From: Tipula vernalis
Taxonomy: Eukaryota > Arthropoda > Insecta > Diptera > Tipulidae
Direction: 5' to 3'
Length of the DNA: 64,000 nucleotides
NCBI GenBank assembly: GCA_958295665.1
Contig: OY282558.1
Coordinates: 186,226,015-186,290,014 of the forward strand
The notes under the pieces are model-generated. The model was not told the origin of the DNA. It made no database searches and saw only the letters and a list, made by a program, of their open reading frames with translations. Below are positions 1-14,200 of this stretch, in pieces (position 1 is the first letter of the stretch; every line of letters starts with the position of its first letter). A program made the translations under genes and the position numbers.

Positions 1-2222
1 TTCGTTTTGGTTCTATACGCATATATCGATCCGGTTCTACTAGGAATTTTTTACCATTTAATGATAATGATTCATCCTCCAAATCAAAATTAGATTCCGA
101 TATTGATTATCTGAATAAAAATGTAACTTAATTTAAATACTGAGCGAACAATCGCGACCCTTCAGGATATATTACAATCGACGATGATTAATAAGATATT
201 GTAAGAATGAGCATTTCAAAAATGTTATAGCAGAAGGATCTTCTTATTTGTGACAATTGTATAACTGCAGATTAAATTGCATAATATTTTAATACTTTAA
301 AAGAGGGTGACAATATTTAATGTGAGACTAACCATTTTTAAACCATTTTTTTATATTGTACTTACATACATAAATTTTTCTAACTTGCTAAACACGTTGA
401 ATATACTAATATTTATACATACTCGTAACATTCATTTTCCTTTAATTTATCCAGAAATAATATTTAATTTGATCTTAATAATTACAAGAAATGTGTTTTA
501 TTTTTAACAAGGGACATTTTTGAACTATATAAACACTATTTTATGACTCATCAAAACCACTTCAATCATCATTTTCCATTCAATAATTAAGGAATGCGTA
601 TTTTATTTTACTTTATTATTAATAAAATAGAAGTTAATCAATAAATATAAATTTCGTGATCATAATATTAAAAAATCTAGAGAATGTATGAATGTGAAAA
701 ATCTAATGTCGCAGATACTCCGTACTCAATACCACAGATCCATTTTAATCATTTTTTTATTAATTCAAAATCAAAATCGAAAAACATAAAATTAAACGTT
801 GACCTATGCCAATAGGTATTAAATTATTAGACAAATATATCATTATACCTGTAAATGCGCCGCCACCCATAACGAAAAAAAAAACAAATAAATTTAGACC
901 AAAAATTAATTACAAACCACACCAGTAGAAAAATATTTTGAAGGAGCCGTCATCATTTTCCAAAAGCTTTCATTTTTTTCTTTTTTAATTCAATCGGATA
1001 CTTTCATACATACACATTCATTTCGATTACATAAAAGAAGCAATAAAATGAAAGGAAAATGGCAAGGGAAATGAAAAATAAAATGACGCAGAAATATGGA
1101 GGACTTTGTATTATATGAGTCATTGTTTTTCCTTCAGCACAATACATATGTAAGTCGTAAGTATATAAATATGTATATTGAGGAATTACAGAAGAAAAAG
1201 AAAAATTCTATTGGGAAAAATGCAATCATGATGTGATTGTACCGAAATCAAATTTGAAGTACAAATGAATCACATGCTACACATGCTTTACACACATAAT
1301 ATATTTATTTAAATTGTCTGATCTCTGATTTGTAAACGACATGTTATACATTTTCCCTGAGATCTGAGATAGTACTTATGTACCTAAATGCGATCGCAAG
1401 ATGTGATAAATTTTACTGCCTCGACGGTAGACATCGACTCGTAATGGTGGCAACTAGGTAAAACAGACAAATGCACATTATATTCTACTGATGACGGCTG
1501 TTGAAAATAGAAAAACGAAAATAAACCAGAAATGAGGTGGATATTTATGTATGTACATACAGCTTTTAAGTTTTTTTTGGTGTGGTAAGAGGATGGTGCA
1601 GGCGGACAATGATGAATCCATAAAGAAAGAAGGTGATTTGGATTTGTGTGTGTATTTTTTATATGTACAAAATACGTTGTTTTTTTTTTTTTTTGGTGTT
1701 TTTCTATATCGATTCTTTGTTCGGCGTCTAACCGGCGCACAATACGAGTACTAAAAAGAAAAAACAGAAAGAAAATTGAAAATTGTCCGATTCCAACCCG
1801 ACGAATTTTCACAGTATTATTAGTATCCTTTTTCCATTTCAAATTTATATCGCGCAGTTCATTTTCAAAGTGTAACGTGTAACAACATACACATACAGCA
1901 GGGATAAAGTTCTTTTTATTAAAAATTAATCCGAAAAGGAAAAAGAATATTGTACATTTATATAAGTTTTTCATATATTATATTGTTGTTGTTAAATTGA
2001 AAATAGGGAAGGAAAATATTAAATTTAATTTTAGTTTTTCACGGAATTTTGAATATAAATCAGTATAAAATAAATATATATTTAAGATAAATTTTCCAAT
2101 ATACATAGTGTAAATCGTGTATTAAAGTGAAATTCTGTGCGCCCCGCCCTTGACTTTTCTCGCGAAAAAGGATACTCATTTTTTTTATATTTTTTTTTAC
2201 ACAATAAAAAAAGAAAACCATC
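1..2222. other. 5' flank of stathmin, no gene seen
   Basis: This is AT-rich sequence without an ORF that looks coding. A 196-codon minus-strand ORF at 1384..1974 is rich in Phe, Lys and poly-T translations and has no recognisable motif. It is probably chance, although the stretch 1384..1900 is less AT-rich than its surroundings and could contain untranslated exon or promoter sequence of the stathmin gene that starts at 2223. No TATA box or initiator can be assigned with confidence. Confidence 0.4.
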
Positions 2223-2298
2223 ATGTTGATTGGATTAGTTAGAGATTCTGTGATGCAGTGTTTCTGCCACACATGCCGTGCCCCAATTTTACCGGCAG
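2223..2298 (+). CDS. stai: stathmin exon 1, Cys-rich N-terminus
   Basis: Two in-frame ATGs (2223 and 2253) open a short exon that ends in CAG followed by GTAAGA, a very good donor. From the second ATG it reads MQCFCHTCRAPILPA plus one base. Vertebrate neural stathmins (SCG10, SCLIP, RB3) carry an N-terminal region with palmitoylated cysteines that attaches them to Golgi and vesicle membranes. The three closely spaced cysteines here suggest the same role. The exon ends in phase 1, which matches exactly what exon 4340..4423 needs. The link is inferred from phase and composition because no transcript is available. Which ATG is used cannot be decided; the upstream one adds ten mostly hydrophobic residues. 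Confidence 0.65.
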
Positions 2299-5200
2299 GT
2301 AAGATATTATGCATTTTTCTTATGTACAATATAAGATTAAATAAACTTTAGTTTGATAATTTTTTGACATGAGTTTGAGTTTTCGAATAAAATTGGATAT
2401 CCAAATTACGGCCGCCAAGTGCAAAAAATGTGATTCAACCTTATTGGGATAATTTGAAATAAAATTAGATAATAACAAATTTACTCAAAAAATGCGACAT
2501 AATGACCTTGTGTAGGGTATAGTTTGCCGATTTTTTTTTTTTTTGCTAGTTTTACTTTCTTCAAACAATTTCTAATCTTCTTGAAAATCAATCGATTTTT
2601 GTTATTTTATTTGTTGTCGAATAGTGCGGTTTAATAATGTAATACAATATAAGGATAAGATCGATCGTTACAACGTCATAATGCTTCGGATAATATTGAT
2701 TTATTATGTATTAATATTTTATTAGTACATATTTAGTTTCAGGTCTATAATAAAATTGAAGTTTGTACTTTCCGTGATAATATCCACTTTGAAATCTATA
2801 AATTTTTATTGTTTTCGATTAAATTAATGTTCCCAAAATACCTAATGAAAAGTTACCCAGTTGCTTGGAATCTTCATATTAGTGATAGTACTGTGCTTTA
2901 CCATACACACATAATTTTCAGACATTTTCCCTTTTCAATTTTACTTGCAGGAGGCAATATAATAAATGCATGACTCATTCACATTGTGGTTGATGGAAAA
3001 AATAAAGTTTTCCAATTCTTTTTTTTTTTTTTTGTATTCAACTTATTCATGAATATGTATAACATGCGGAACAAAAAGAAAACTCCCAATTTAATATTTA
3101 TTTTTAGTGCCAATTTATTTTCAGTTGTATATATTATACGACGCCGGTATGTCTATGTATTATGTCATATTAACCGGCGTTTTGTGATTTCGAAAAGGTC
3201 AACATGTTTCAAAAAGTCGTTATAGTAATTACATCACACGTTTACTAAAACTTTTCAACGGTTTTTAATCAATTGAAGCTTTGTATTATTATGTTAATCA
3301 TTTTCTCTTTTCGTGTATTCAACAGATATTCTAATTCTAACACATTTTGTCAAGTATTACGATACACAAAAGTGGGTAGTGTATATTAGATTAAATTATT
3401 CCAAGGGGATAAATGATGGTGATGATGCTATTATCTTTGTCCATAAACAATTTTTTTCTCCTCTTCATTTTGGTGATAAAATGCTTCAAATATTTTCGGT
3501 TATTGTTACATAATTTGTCCTTTTATAAATTTTTAATCATTTTTGATTATTTACTCGACCTTGTCACTTCACAGATAATCACCAAGACTACAAGACTACA
3601 ATTTTAATGTCGTTGGAACGACTAATAGTTTGCCTTCTCCCTCTAATGGCAATATTCGATAATTAGCCATTCTTTATAGAAAGTCTTTTGTATAGAGAAA
3701 ATATAAATTATTTTCGGCATAAAATCAATAAGACTAAATGACGCAAAAGACAATTTTTAGGTTCAAAATAAAAATTCATTTTACAAAATTCATTTATTGA
3801 AACAATTCGGCAGATGAGCAAATCGATTTTTTGGCACACTAATTATTACACTGACGCATGCTTATTATTCAAGAGGATATCGAACTGTCTACATAAGTTA
3901 AATCGATTATGTTTAGAATCTAAAAATGTCAAATGATACCGTTTTTATTTAACCATCAAAAATTGAATTGTAAAAAGTAAAAAAAACAAGATTGCCTACC
4001 TTTTTCTAAATTAACAAATTTCAATACATGAAGCATTTCCACGTACAAATATTTTACAACATTATTAGTTTTCCGTATCTCATCAACCAAAGGATGAACA
4101 TTTTTTCATTTACTCCTTACATACTACACACTTAATCTTAAAATTCTTCGTCATTCTTCAACCTAATATTGTATACTGAATTTAGGGTTAAAGTTTATCT
4201 AAACGAATATTGATGGATTTTAGGGTGACACAAATGCCGTTTTATATAATATCCGAAAAACTCAAACTCATGTCAAAAAAAAAAAAAAAAATGTTTATAA
4301 AAAAAAATCAAATCGAAAAATCCGGTAACTTTTTTATAGTAAATCGTCGATCTGCACCTATTAAGAAGTCAACTAAAGCTCGTACAAAACAACCAAGAGC
4401 ATCGAAAAAAGTTAAATTTATCAGTAAGTAAATTGAGTATTGTAGTGAGAAAGTAGAAAATGCATGTGCATAATTTTGTGTTGCTTAACAATAATATTCA
4501 GCAAATTCGTTGGATTCATGCTTTTTATTTTACAACATCAATCGATTCCTATTTAAAACCAAATTCTTTCATAGCCTAATAAATATTGTTACTAAAATGA
4601 TTTCACTATGATATTATGGTAATTGTTCTGGGAATCAATTTTTTTTTTTTCGTATTCATAAGAAGGACGCATTATTATTTCAGCATTGAACCAGATCTCG
4701 ATTGAATAAAACCGAAATTTTGGGTGCAAACCTAAAACCGGTATGTAACCGGTTGTACTGTGTTACCAGTCTTAAGCTATTTAAAAACCACAATTATTAT
4801 TTTGACGAACGTATTTTAACTTAACGGCCGGCAAAATATCAAATGGGGGTTTTTTGAATGAAATTAAAGTGAAAAAACTTTGGCAAAAATTGGATTTGAC
4901 GGTTTGAAATGCCGGTTTTCTGTTTTGCATGTGGCAATGATTTCAATGGAAAATCAAAATACAAAATTTACAAAACAGACTAAATTTTAAGAAATTTTTA
5001 CATTTAAAAATTACGCTATTCCGATAAATCCAATGCCTAAAAAATCTACTTCCTTTTTCAGTTATAACTTTATCAGGGAATTAAATAATTAACTGTAGAT
5101 ATTTTGACGACTAAAAACAAAAACAAAACTTATTAACGGGCGAAATACTTAGTAAATATTAAATTTAATTTCATAATACGAATAGTAGGTATGTAGATTG

Positions 5201-8200
5201 TCGCATTATACGTGAGTTGTTAGGCTAGGCGCAACATATCCACAATATAGAATTTCGCATGAGATATCGATTTTAAAAAAAAAAAAACAAATATTTTACA
5301 AACAGCCGATATTTTTGATCCCATGCCGAAGCAGATCCACTGCATTTAATAAAGTGCAGAATTTATTGGCTTACAGATAATAAAAATAAACCCATGTTTG
5401 ATAAAAGTAACTTTTGGGATGCCCCAAACCGAAACAGTGCAGCGTAAGAAGCGAATGCCCAAATTTTAATAATATTGAAACTTGTTATTAAATATTGGAG
5501 TCGCACAATGTCAATTTTAATAAAACAATTGTTTAATTAGATTCAGCTTAAAATATTTTTTTAAATTATTTTTATTAGGAACGTAAAACCACAGTTAAAT
5601 CCAGCTAGTTGTTGATTCCATTATTGCCAAGGAATAATAAAAATATCCGTTTTTAATTCAGATTCAGAGAGTGAAACCGAAAATGAAATGAAAATGGAAA
5701 AAAAACGAAAAAAACACTTTTTTAAGAGCCCAAAACCGAAACGGAAATAGATAAAAATTACTCAACTGTGACCGGAACGATATTTAAATACTATTTGTCT
5801 TATTTCGTTTATACATTTATTGGTGGAATGAGAATTTCTAGAAAAAAAAACGATTTTGTTAATCTTTTTGAAGTTAATCGGACCGTTGCAAAGTGAACAA
5901 ATAGTATTTAGTCGTTTTTATAGTGTCTGGCTAGAATTAACGTAAAAAGTTTCCAAAATTCATTCGACCTTAAACAGAGCCCCCCAAAGAAGTAATGAAA
6001 TAATGGGAAATAATATATTAAAGGTTACTGTTCAACACTGTTGGGCCGAGAGATTATTTTGACAGTTATGGAAAGGGAAGAACGTAAAGGTAAACCGGAG
6101 TCCATTTTTTATTTCTTCCTTGAGAAGAGAAAACCATCTATAATGTCAAGGCCAATTATTTTTTTTTTTTTGTTGGCAGACAGACATACCTCCGTTATAT
6201 TCATGCCGCATCCTCAAAAACTGTCAGTAACTTTTTTGGTAATTTCGCAACAGAAGAATTTGACGGCGAGAAATTTTTTAATAATTTTTGAAAAAGATGA
6301 GAAAAAATTAATTCCGTCAAATTTTTCTGTTGCGAAATTACCAAAAAGTGACTCTGTATTTGCAGGTCAGCAAAACAAACAGGCTTTCAAGAGAGAATTA
6401 TCGCGGGTAAACAGAACGAATTTGGAATTCTTTCGGGGGTTGCACTCAAAAATACACCTCCATTACTCTTTGGTTTTTTTAAAATGCGCTTCCCTGCTTT
6501 AAGCTGAGAAACACCAAATAAAAAAAGTAGATTGAACAAAAATGTGATCAACATAAAACTAAATGCACACTTAGTTATACCCTGGGCGATTTGTGCAAAA
6601 AAACGCAATTATCTAAAACTGAGGAAAATCGAAAAATTCACTAAATCCGTTTTATTAAAATGCACTGTGTCAAGGAGGTAATAACGACTTAATAATTTCA
6701 CGATTTTCACCTCAAGAAATATGTTTTTGAAACTTAAACAAACGTCAACTAAAGTTTAAGAAACGCCAATATATCCTGATTTAACTAATATTTCAAGCGT
6801 TCGAATTCCTTTCCGCATTACATCAATCCAAATTTTTGAATAATTGAAAACGATTACAACTCGGTATAAGTTGTTATAAATAAAATATTAAAACTTAACA
6901 TTAAAACAAATCAATACATATCCAATTTATTTATTATATTATATTAACAATAATTTATTTTACAGTAACTTTAACGAATTTCAGATTATTGACGACTTCA
7001 TTGACGTAGATCATGACCAAAATTCCATATAAATGCAAACCTCAAGCATTTAAAAATTTCACTTGACACAATTTTATTTTTTGATTGACTTATTTCTGAA
7101 ATCCCATTATTTGCAGCCCCCTCATGTTTCTAAATTCCCATTTTTATCACTATTAAACAAAATCGCAACACATAATAAAATGTTTAGAAATCGTTCACAA
7201 TCTAAAACTACATGTACAGTCCGAACCAAAATTATTTGTACCTGCTAAATTTTTGATGCAACGTAACGCAAATGGCTTTTAAAATTATATAATTAATAAA
7301 CTTATTGAAAACATTAATTTTAATTCAATAAATTTAATTACCCTGCTTTACATTTCTATCAAAATTGTTTTTAAATTTTAGTTCTAGGAAAAGTTACTGT
7401 TAATTTTGTTTTTGCCAAAATTATTTGTACCCACAAATTTGTTCTCAATATTATTTGTGGAATTTGGAAAAAATCGAAATAAATTAGTAAATCAATTAAA
7501 TTTAAGATTATTTTTTGCTAATTAAATAATGATATAGTCACTCATATTTTGTAAGCATATGGTCAGTTTTTGTTTAACCTCTATAAGATCTAGCAAGTGG
7601 TTCAAAAATTTGTTGTTAACATCACCTAGAATCTTATCCCGCTCAGTTTTCTGAGCACTCTGCTACAAATTTTTGGTATTTTTAGATCATGAATATCTTA
7701 TACTTTAATTTAAACCTCCGCAAGTTTAAATAGAAACCCTGGCCTGCCCAAGACCAATAATTATATTCAAGATTTTTGTAGAATTTCGTGGCAATGACCC
7801 TTCTTACGTATGGGAGCATTATTGTACTGAAGAGCAAATTGAAGACTGACTGGTTTATAATCAACCAGGAATGTTACTTCATGAAATAAAACGAAATTGA
7901 ACTATGAAATTGAACAGTTGTAGTTTATAGGGCATACAGACAAACGGAATATGATCTACCATCAGGAAATGAAACTGAAGGGCATCATAGATAAGCCCTT
8001 TGATCTATGGAGAACTGTTTTATGTCCAAATTAGTACACTTTTGTCCTAATTTGATAATATTGAAAATATTTTTATTATTACATAAACATCGAGCATCAA
8101 TTAGTGGGGGTACTGCCTCGCTTAGTTTTCCTTGGGCAGCAAATAAAAGGTTACACAGCTTTACAAACTGAACTATTCAAGGAGAATGTTCTATTTCGGT

Positions 8201-11200
8201 TTATTTGATTAAGTAACATTCCTGGTTGATGATAAACTAGTCGGTCGTCAATTTGCTCTTCAGTACAATAATGCTCCCGTACATAAGAAAAGTAATTGCC
8301 ACTAAATTCTACAAAAACCTAGAATATAATTATTTGTCTTGGCGAGGGCAGGGTTTCGACTTAAACTTGCGGAGGTTTATGTTCAAGTGTAAGATATTCT
8401 TGATCTAAAAAGACCAAACATTTGTAGCAGGGTGCCAAGAAAACCGAGCGAGATAAGATTCTAGGTGATATTAACAACAAATTTTTGAACCACTTGCTAG
8501 ATCTTATAGAGGCTAAACAAAAACTGACCATCTGCATACAAACCATGAGTGACTATATTATTATTTAATTAGGAAAAAATAATCTTAAATTTAATCGATT
8601 TACTATTTTATTTTAATTTTTTCCAAATTGCACAAATAATATTGAGAACAAATTTGTGGGTACAAATAATTTTGGCAAAAACTAAATTAACCGTAATTTC
8701 TCCTAAAACTACAATTTAAAAAAAAAATGATAGAAATGTAAAGCAGGGTAATTAAATTTATTGAATTAAAATTATTGTTTTCAAAAAGTTTATTATTTAT
8801 ATAATTTTTAAAGTTGTTTGCGTACGTTGCATCAAAAATTTAGCAGGTACAAATAATTTTGATTCGGACTGTATGTACATCAAACGGTTTTGTTTTTCTA
8901 AGTTTGCGTTGACGTCTGACATCTAAAATAAATAAATAATGAAGTCGGGTATATAATTTACGTTTAGTTTAAAGCAATATTATATTTAGATTCGAAAGTT
9001 TTACATAAGGGCAACCTATAAAGATAATTTTTAGGTCCCTAAAGTCTATAATTAACTACGGTCCAAAAGGACCAAAGTTATTGAAATCCTATCAGAAACG
9101 ACTAACAATTTTGGTGTCCAAAACCACTTTTCTCGACGTTTTGAACGACGTTCGTCTGTTTGGACGTCTGGGTATCTGTCTATCAACATGGTATCTCGAA
9201 AACGGCTTATCCGTTTCTATGTTCAAGGCGGAAAATTCAAAAGCTTCTGGAAACTATAAGTCAAGACGATCGGGTACCTGCCATGCGGGTATATAGTACG
9301 CATATAGTTTTGCAGACCATGTTGATTTGTAGGGGCGTCAAACTAGGGACGTGCCTAGGGCCAGTGATTTTTAGGGAGCCGTCATTTGCCTGCTAGCTAT
9401 TTTCAGAACCGCCAAATGGTCTGGAATGTTTTTCCAGAGTTCCTTCACATGATGAAATAGCTCCTTTGATTTCCTAGAACTCTTCTTAAATCAATAATTC
9501 ACTACCTTAAATAAATGAATCTTTGTACACGTGTGTTGGTCCATTTACTTTTAGTTCTAATCTGGTGTATCTGGGATCTAACTGCATCGACCCAAACAAA
9601 CTAAACATCAATTCGCCGCTCCATATTCCAGTTCAACAACTCTGCGCAATTTGAGGTGATACGGTGTCAATTACTTTCCTACCGATCAAAAAAGGTTCTT
9701 ACTTACTTTTCTTAATAATGATCCTACCTTCCTGCTCTTTCCATTGTTTTTTGAGCTTCGTTCTTTTCTGGGTCTCTTTTTAAAATCACCAGTATCATAA
9801 TATTAATTAATCACACTTAAACCATCATCTTGAGCACCCAAACCTGTAAATTTGCCCTGTTTCCATGCCCACACCTCCTCATTTTTGGTGTTCAGCTATT
9901 ATTTTTACCCATTTTTCATCTAAATAATATACCACTGAACTATTAAATTGGACAATTAAATTTAACAAAATGTCTTGCTGTTAAATTTTAAAAAATTAAC
10001 TTTTATTTATTGTTAAACCGCGAATAAATTATACACTTTCGTTTAGAAATTATAGACAATGCAATCAATCAGCTTTTAATAATTCTCGTTCAACACATTG
10101 TACTGAAATGTAAAACAGTTGCCCGAGCTAATAAAACTAAATTGAAAACAAAATACGGTAAGATTAAATGCCTATTGCGATTAAAATTACTGTTGAAAAC
10201 TATCTAGTATTCTATTATAGTTTATCGTTGTTTCTTATTTTGTGGCCAACATGTACAAGAAAAGCAAAAGTTTTTGAAATTTTTTGTTTAAATTTAATTT
10301 TTGGGTAAATAAATAACAACTTTGCGGACATACCATATTTTACACGGTATTTTTCCTAAAATTACATACTTAACAAAACTTAACAACAAGGTCTCGTTTT
10401 TTTAAATTTATTAATTTAATATTAGTCGAGTTCCTATAACGATTTACCTCTGACTCTGAAGTTTCTAAATAAATTTTGAAGAATCCGTTCTTAAATTAAT
10501 ATTAATCAATGAAACTCGAAATCCATGGTCCTTCTTGGTTGCTGATCACGAATTTATGATCCAAATTTTATAATTCATGATGGCGGACCCAATATGGTCC
10601 TTGAAATCTTCACTTATATAGAAAAGTATTTTTGGAGTAGCTCGCTGTTTGCGAAACGAATTCTTATTTATGGAAAAATAAGTATCCTGTTGAGGTGACT
10701 TATTTCATATTTTAGCCAAAAGCAAATTTTCACTTTGTATCTATAACACTACCAAAGACAAATTTTCATACACAAAATCAAAAGCAATTTAGATTTTTTT
10801 GTGAGAAAGAGATAGAAAATAAGTCAGCTCGCCAGGATACTTATTTGAATAAGATAGGTTCCACAAATAAGTAATCGTTTCAAAAACAACCGCCAATTCA
10901 GAACCTGTTGTTAAAATAATTAAATTAAAAATGGCGGATCCAATATTACCTCTATAAATTAAGAGAATAAGCATTTTGTCCATAAATTCGCTACCCCAGA
11001 AACCCTTTTGTGGATATATTTTTATCAAAAAAGTCGAAAAATTATATTAGTGTCTCAAGAAACCCTGTTTACAAAGTTTAGTGGAAAATTTTGAAATACT
11101 TCAAGAAACACCCTCTTTCATGAATTTCACAGTGCCCATATTTCCTAACCTAAAATTAGAAAATTGGGTCCATAAATTCTAATCAGTAGCCAAAAAATCC

Positions 11201-14200
11201 CTGGGTACCGAGGCTCCTTGCTAAATACTAATTATTAGGCGAACTGCAAATTTTGTCACTTTACTTTGCAGCAAGAAACAGAATATATTAACTTAATAAA
11301 ATATTAACAAAATATAAGCAACCCTTTTCAGGTGGTAACATTTGTCGCATTTAGGCTCGTAATTTTAAACGAGGATAGTGTTAAATCGGCAAATTTATCC
11401 CCCCTTTCGCATTTCTAAATGAAGATAAATCCACTGAATCAAACCTGGATTAAAATTGTATCCTCGGATTTATACCTCGATATCGATGGCTAAAACTGAA
11501 TACGGCTATTTTCGAAAATTCGGAAATATAAAGCGTCATTTACGATCTATGAAATTATATATACAAAACTAAATATACATATGTACGTAATGAATCGCAA
11601 ATTTAAATTTAAATTAATTTTTGAAAATTTAAGTTAAATCGGAAAATATATTTAATGAATCTCCATCTTCGTCATCAGAGTCTGCGGTGAATCATATTAC
11701 GGTATAATATTGTCGATGCGATCTAAACATCCTATAGTATTTCACGATAGAATAGACGTGGAGTTTCACAATAAGGAAGAGTCTCGGCGCCGATTCTGGT
11801 TTTCTAAAGAAGGGTTTCATTATTTGACCAACACCCTCCGAGAAGATCTGAAACCTTTGTACGCAAATTATCGCTTATAATACCATATATTACGTCCACA
11901 ACTCGCTTTCCATTTTATTTATTTCTTATATATGAATACCACTAATCACGATATTAACTGAAGACTAATACTCAGTGCTGCCGTTCTGAAAACTTTAAGC
12001 GGAGTACGTTTCAAATTGTATATTAAAAAAAATCTCCACAACTATAGCGTAACTATGGCTTCCCAAGCTAAAGTTTTAGTATTAAATTAGTAAAATAGAG
12101 AGCCCTAAACCAAAAACAAAATGGTTTTTATAACATAAATTAAAGAAACTCTTATAATTTGGGAGATAGCTGGCTTTTGGCTTGCGTCATTTTCTCGATT
12201 TTCTTTTATAATTTTTTCATTTTAGTTTAATTTTTTGCTGTTTGTTGGCAGTCATCTTGGCAGATAAGTCAATTCAGGCATGTTAAATATGTCTTTTCAT
12301 AAAGATAATTTTTGATAATTGGAATATACATATTTTAGTGCGATTTAAAGAAATGTCAATGCTATGCAGACAAATCCACAGTATGTTCCTACCTAAATCC
12401 GACCTAGGGCCCAGATACACTAAAAAATATCACAAATTGGAACTAAAGCTTAGATTGTTCTTACTTTACTTTCAAATCTCCTGAATTTTATTCAAATGCA
12501 GTGTGGTGTGGTTAAGCCAAATTTAAATCATGTAATACGCCTGAATTTAATATTCTCAAATTATTTCTTTGGCTGTAAGATACAGCAACATTTTTATATT
12601 CTCGAGGTTTTAACCTAAACTTTGACCCAATGAAACGATTTGTGAATTTTGATTTTCAGGCGTATTGAATGAGTAAAATTCGCCATATTACACTGCATAA
12701 ATCCACACTGCCATTCAATTTTCTAATTTGGGAAGGTTAAGTGACTGCTGAAGTTTTTTTAAAGTATTATTTTTATATTCAAGAAGTCCTAATCTACTAA
12801 GGAAATATTTGAGAATATTGTAAATACAGACTTCCATAAAATCGTTTTTGTCCGGCAAGACTAAGTGATTGCATAATTTGTCTTGTAGCATAATTTTTAT
12901 GTTCAGGAGGTTCTAATCTAAATATTTAGCCAAACCAGATAAACGGTTTTAGTTAAAATCATGATTTTTCTGCCATGTTTTAGTTTATTTGGTACCTCCT
13001 GCAGAGTGCCCTGATGTTTTTATACCGTTGATGTACATAAGATGTAAGTTTTACCAACAAATCTCCCGATTCTTAAAAAAACCTTTGTGTTTGAATTGAC
13101 ATTATCTGCTAAAATCAGTCAGTCGATCAGTCAGTCAGACACATTACTGCAAGAAATCCATTTTAGGGTTTTTCGCTGGATTAGGCGAACATAGTATAAA
13201 TACTCCGACCGTAGTCACTTCGGCAGCACTGCTAATACCCAAAACAGACTCAATTCGAGATTATGTAGTTATTATTTTTAGTGTGTGTGTGTGTCTACAA
13301 CACGATTTAAATATTGTACTTTAGGATTACTGTGTTTCATAACATGATTATCGTAATCTATAATTTGAAACTCGATGAATATGAAATACAAAAATAGACA
13401 GAAAGCTTAAGCGAAAAACAATTTTCTTTTTTGATCAAATTTTTAAAATGAATTTGAAACCGCGATCTGATATTATTGCCATAATGTTTTTGTCTGTCAA
13501 CGGTATAAAACATAAAAATATAGGGAGGAAAACAAACAAAAAAAAATGACAAATCAAATGTCCCAGCAAGCAGTTATTAAATCGTCGGTTTTAGTTTCGT
13601 TCAAAATTAAGACACAAAAAATTCACGGATCTATCCGCGTTTAAAATTACCAAAAGTAACATTGGCTAAATCAGCAGATTTTCGAAAACTGTGGATTAAT
13701 CCGTCGATTTATCCTTGTTTAAAAATACGAGCCTTAGAACCGATCACAAAAGGTTTCATCAAAATTCAAGTAGAAGCTGCTTCCGAGTCAGAGGTTTTGC
13801 CATCTTTGTCATTATAAGAACTCGCCTATATAGGGAAAACAAAATGTCTGTTTTTTTGTTGCTTGTATTCGTTCGAGAAAAATTACATGCGGAAAATTTG
13901 TTGAATTCACGTTGCTAAGGGAGATGTGTGACCAAGTAGTCAATAATACAGAAAATAGACATTTTAGGGAAAGCAACCTACTTTTTATTATTCGAGGGGC
14001 CCGAAAACAAAAGCTTGCCTAGGGCTCAGGTTTCTTTTAGTTCATCACTGTCACTGTTGATTTGGGGGTTGAGTTACGTAATAAAAACCATGTTTTTAAC
14101 AGGTTTAAGGTCAGTGAGAAAACTTTTAATTTCCATGATCTCATATTTTCCGGGATCTACAATTTTTTTTACGGACTACTTTTGTAAAGGGAAGAAAAAT

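Noticed and set aside
1384..1974. 196-codon minus-strand ORF
   Set aside because: Composition is that of translated AT-rich DNA (poly-Phe, poly-Lys), there is no motif, and overlapping ORFs on the other strand look equally plausible.
4210..4339. ORF upstream of the basic exon as part of the stathmin coding sequence
   Set aside because: It is largely poly-Lys from A-runs, and a good acceptor at 4338..4339 with matching phase explains the coding start better.
6041..6502. 153-codon ORF
   Set aside because: It runs through both arms of a hairpin and has no recognisable motif or codon preference.
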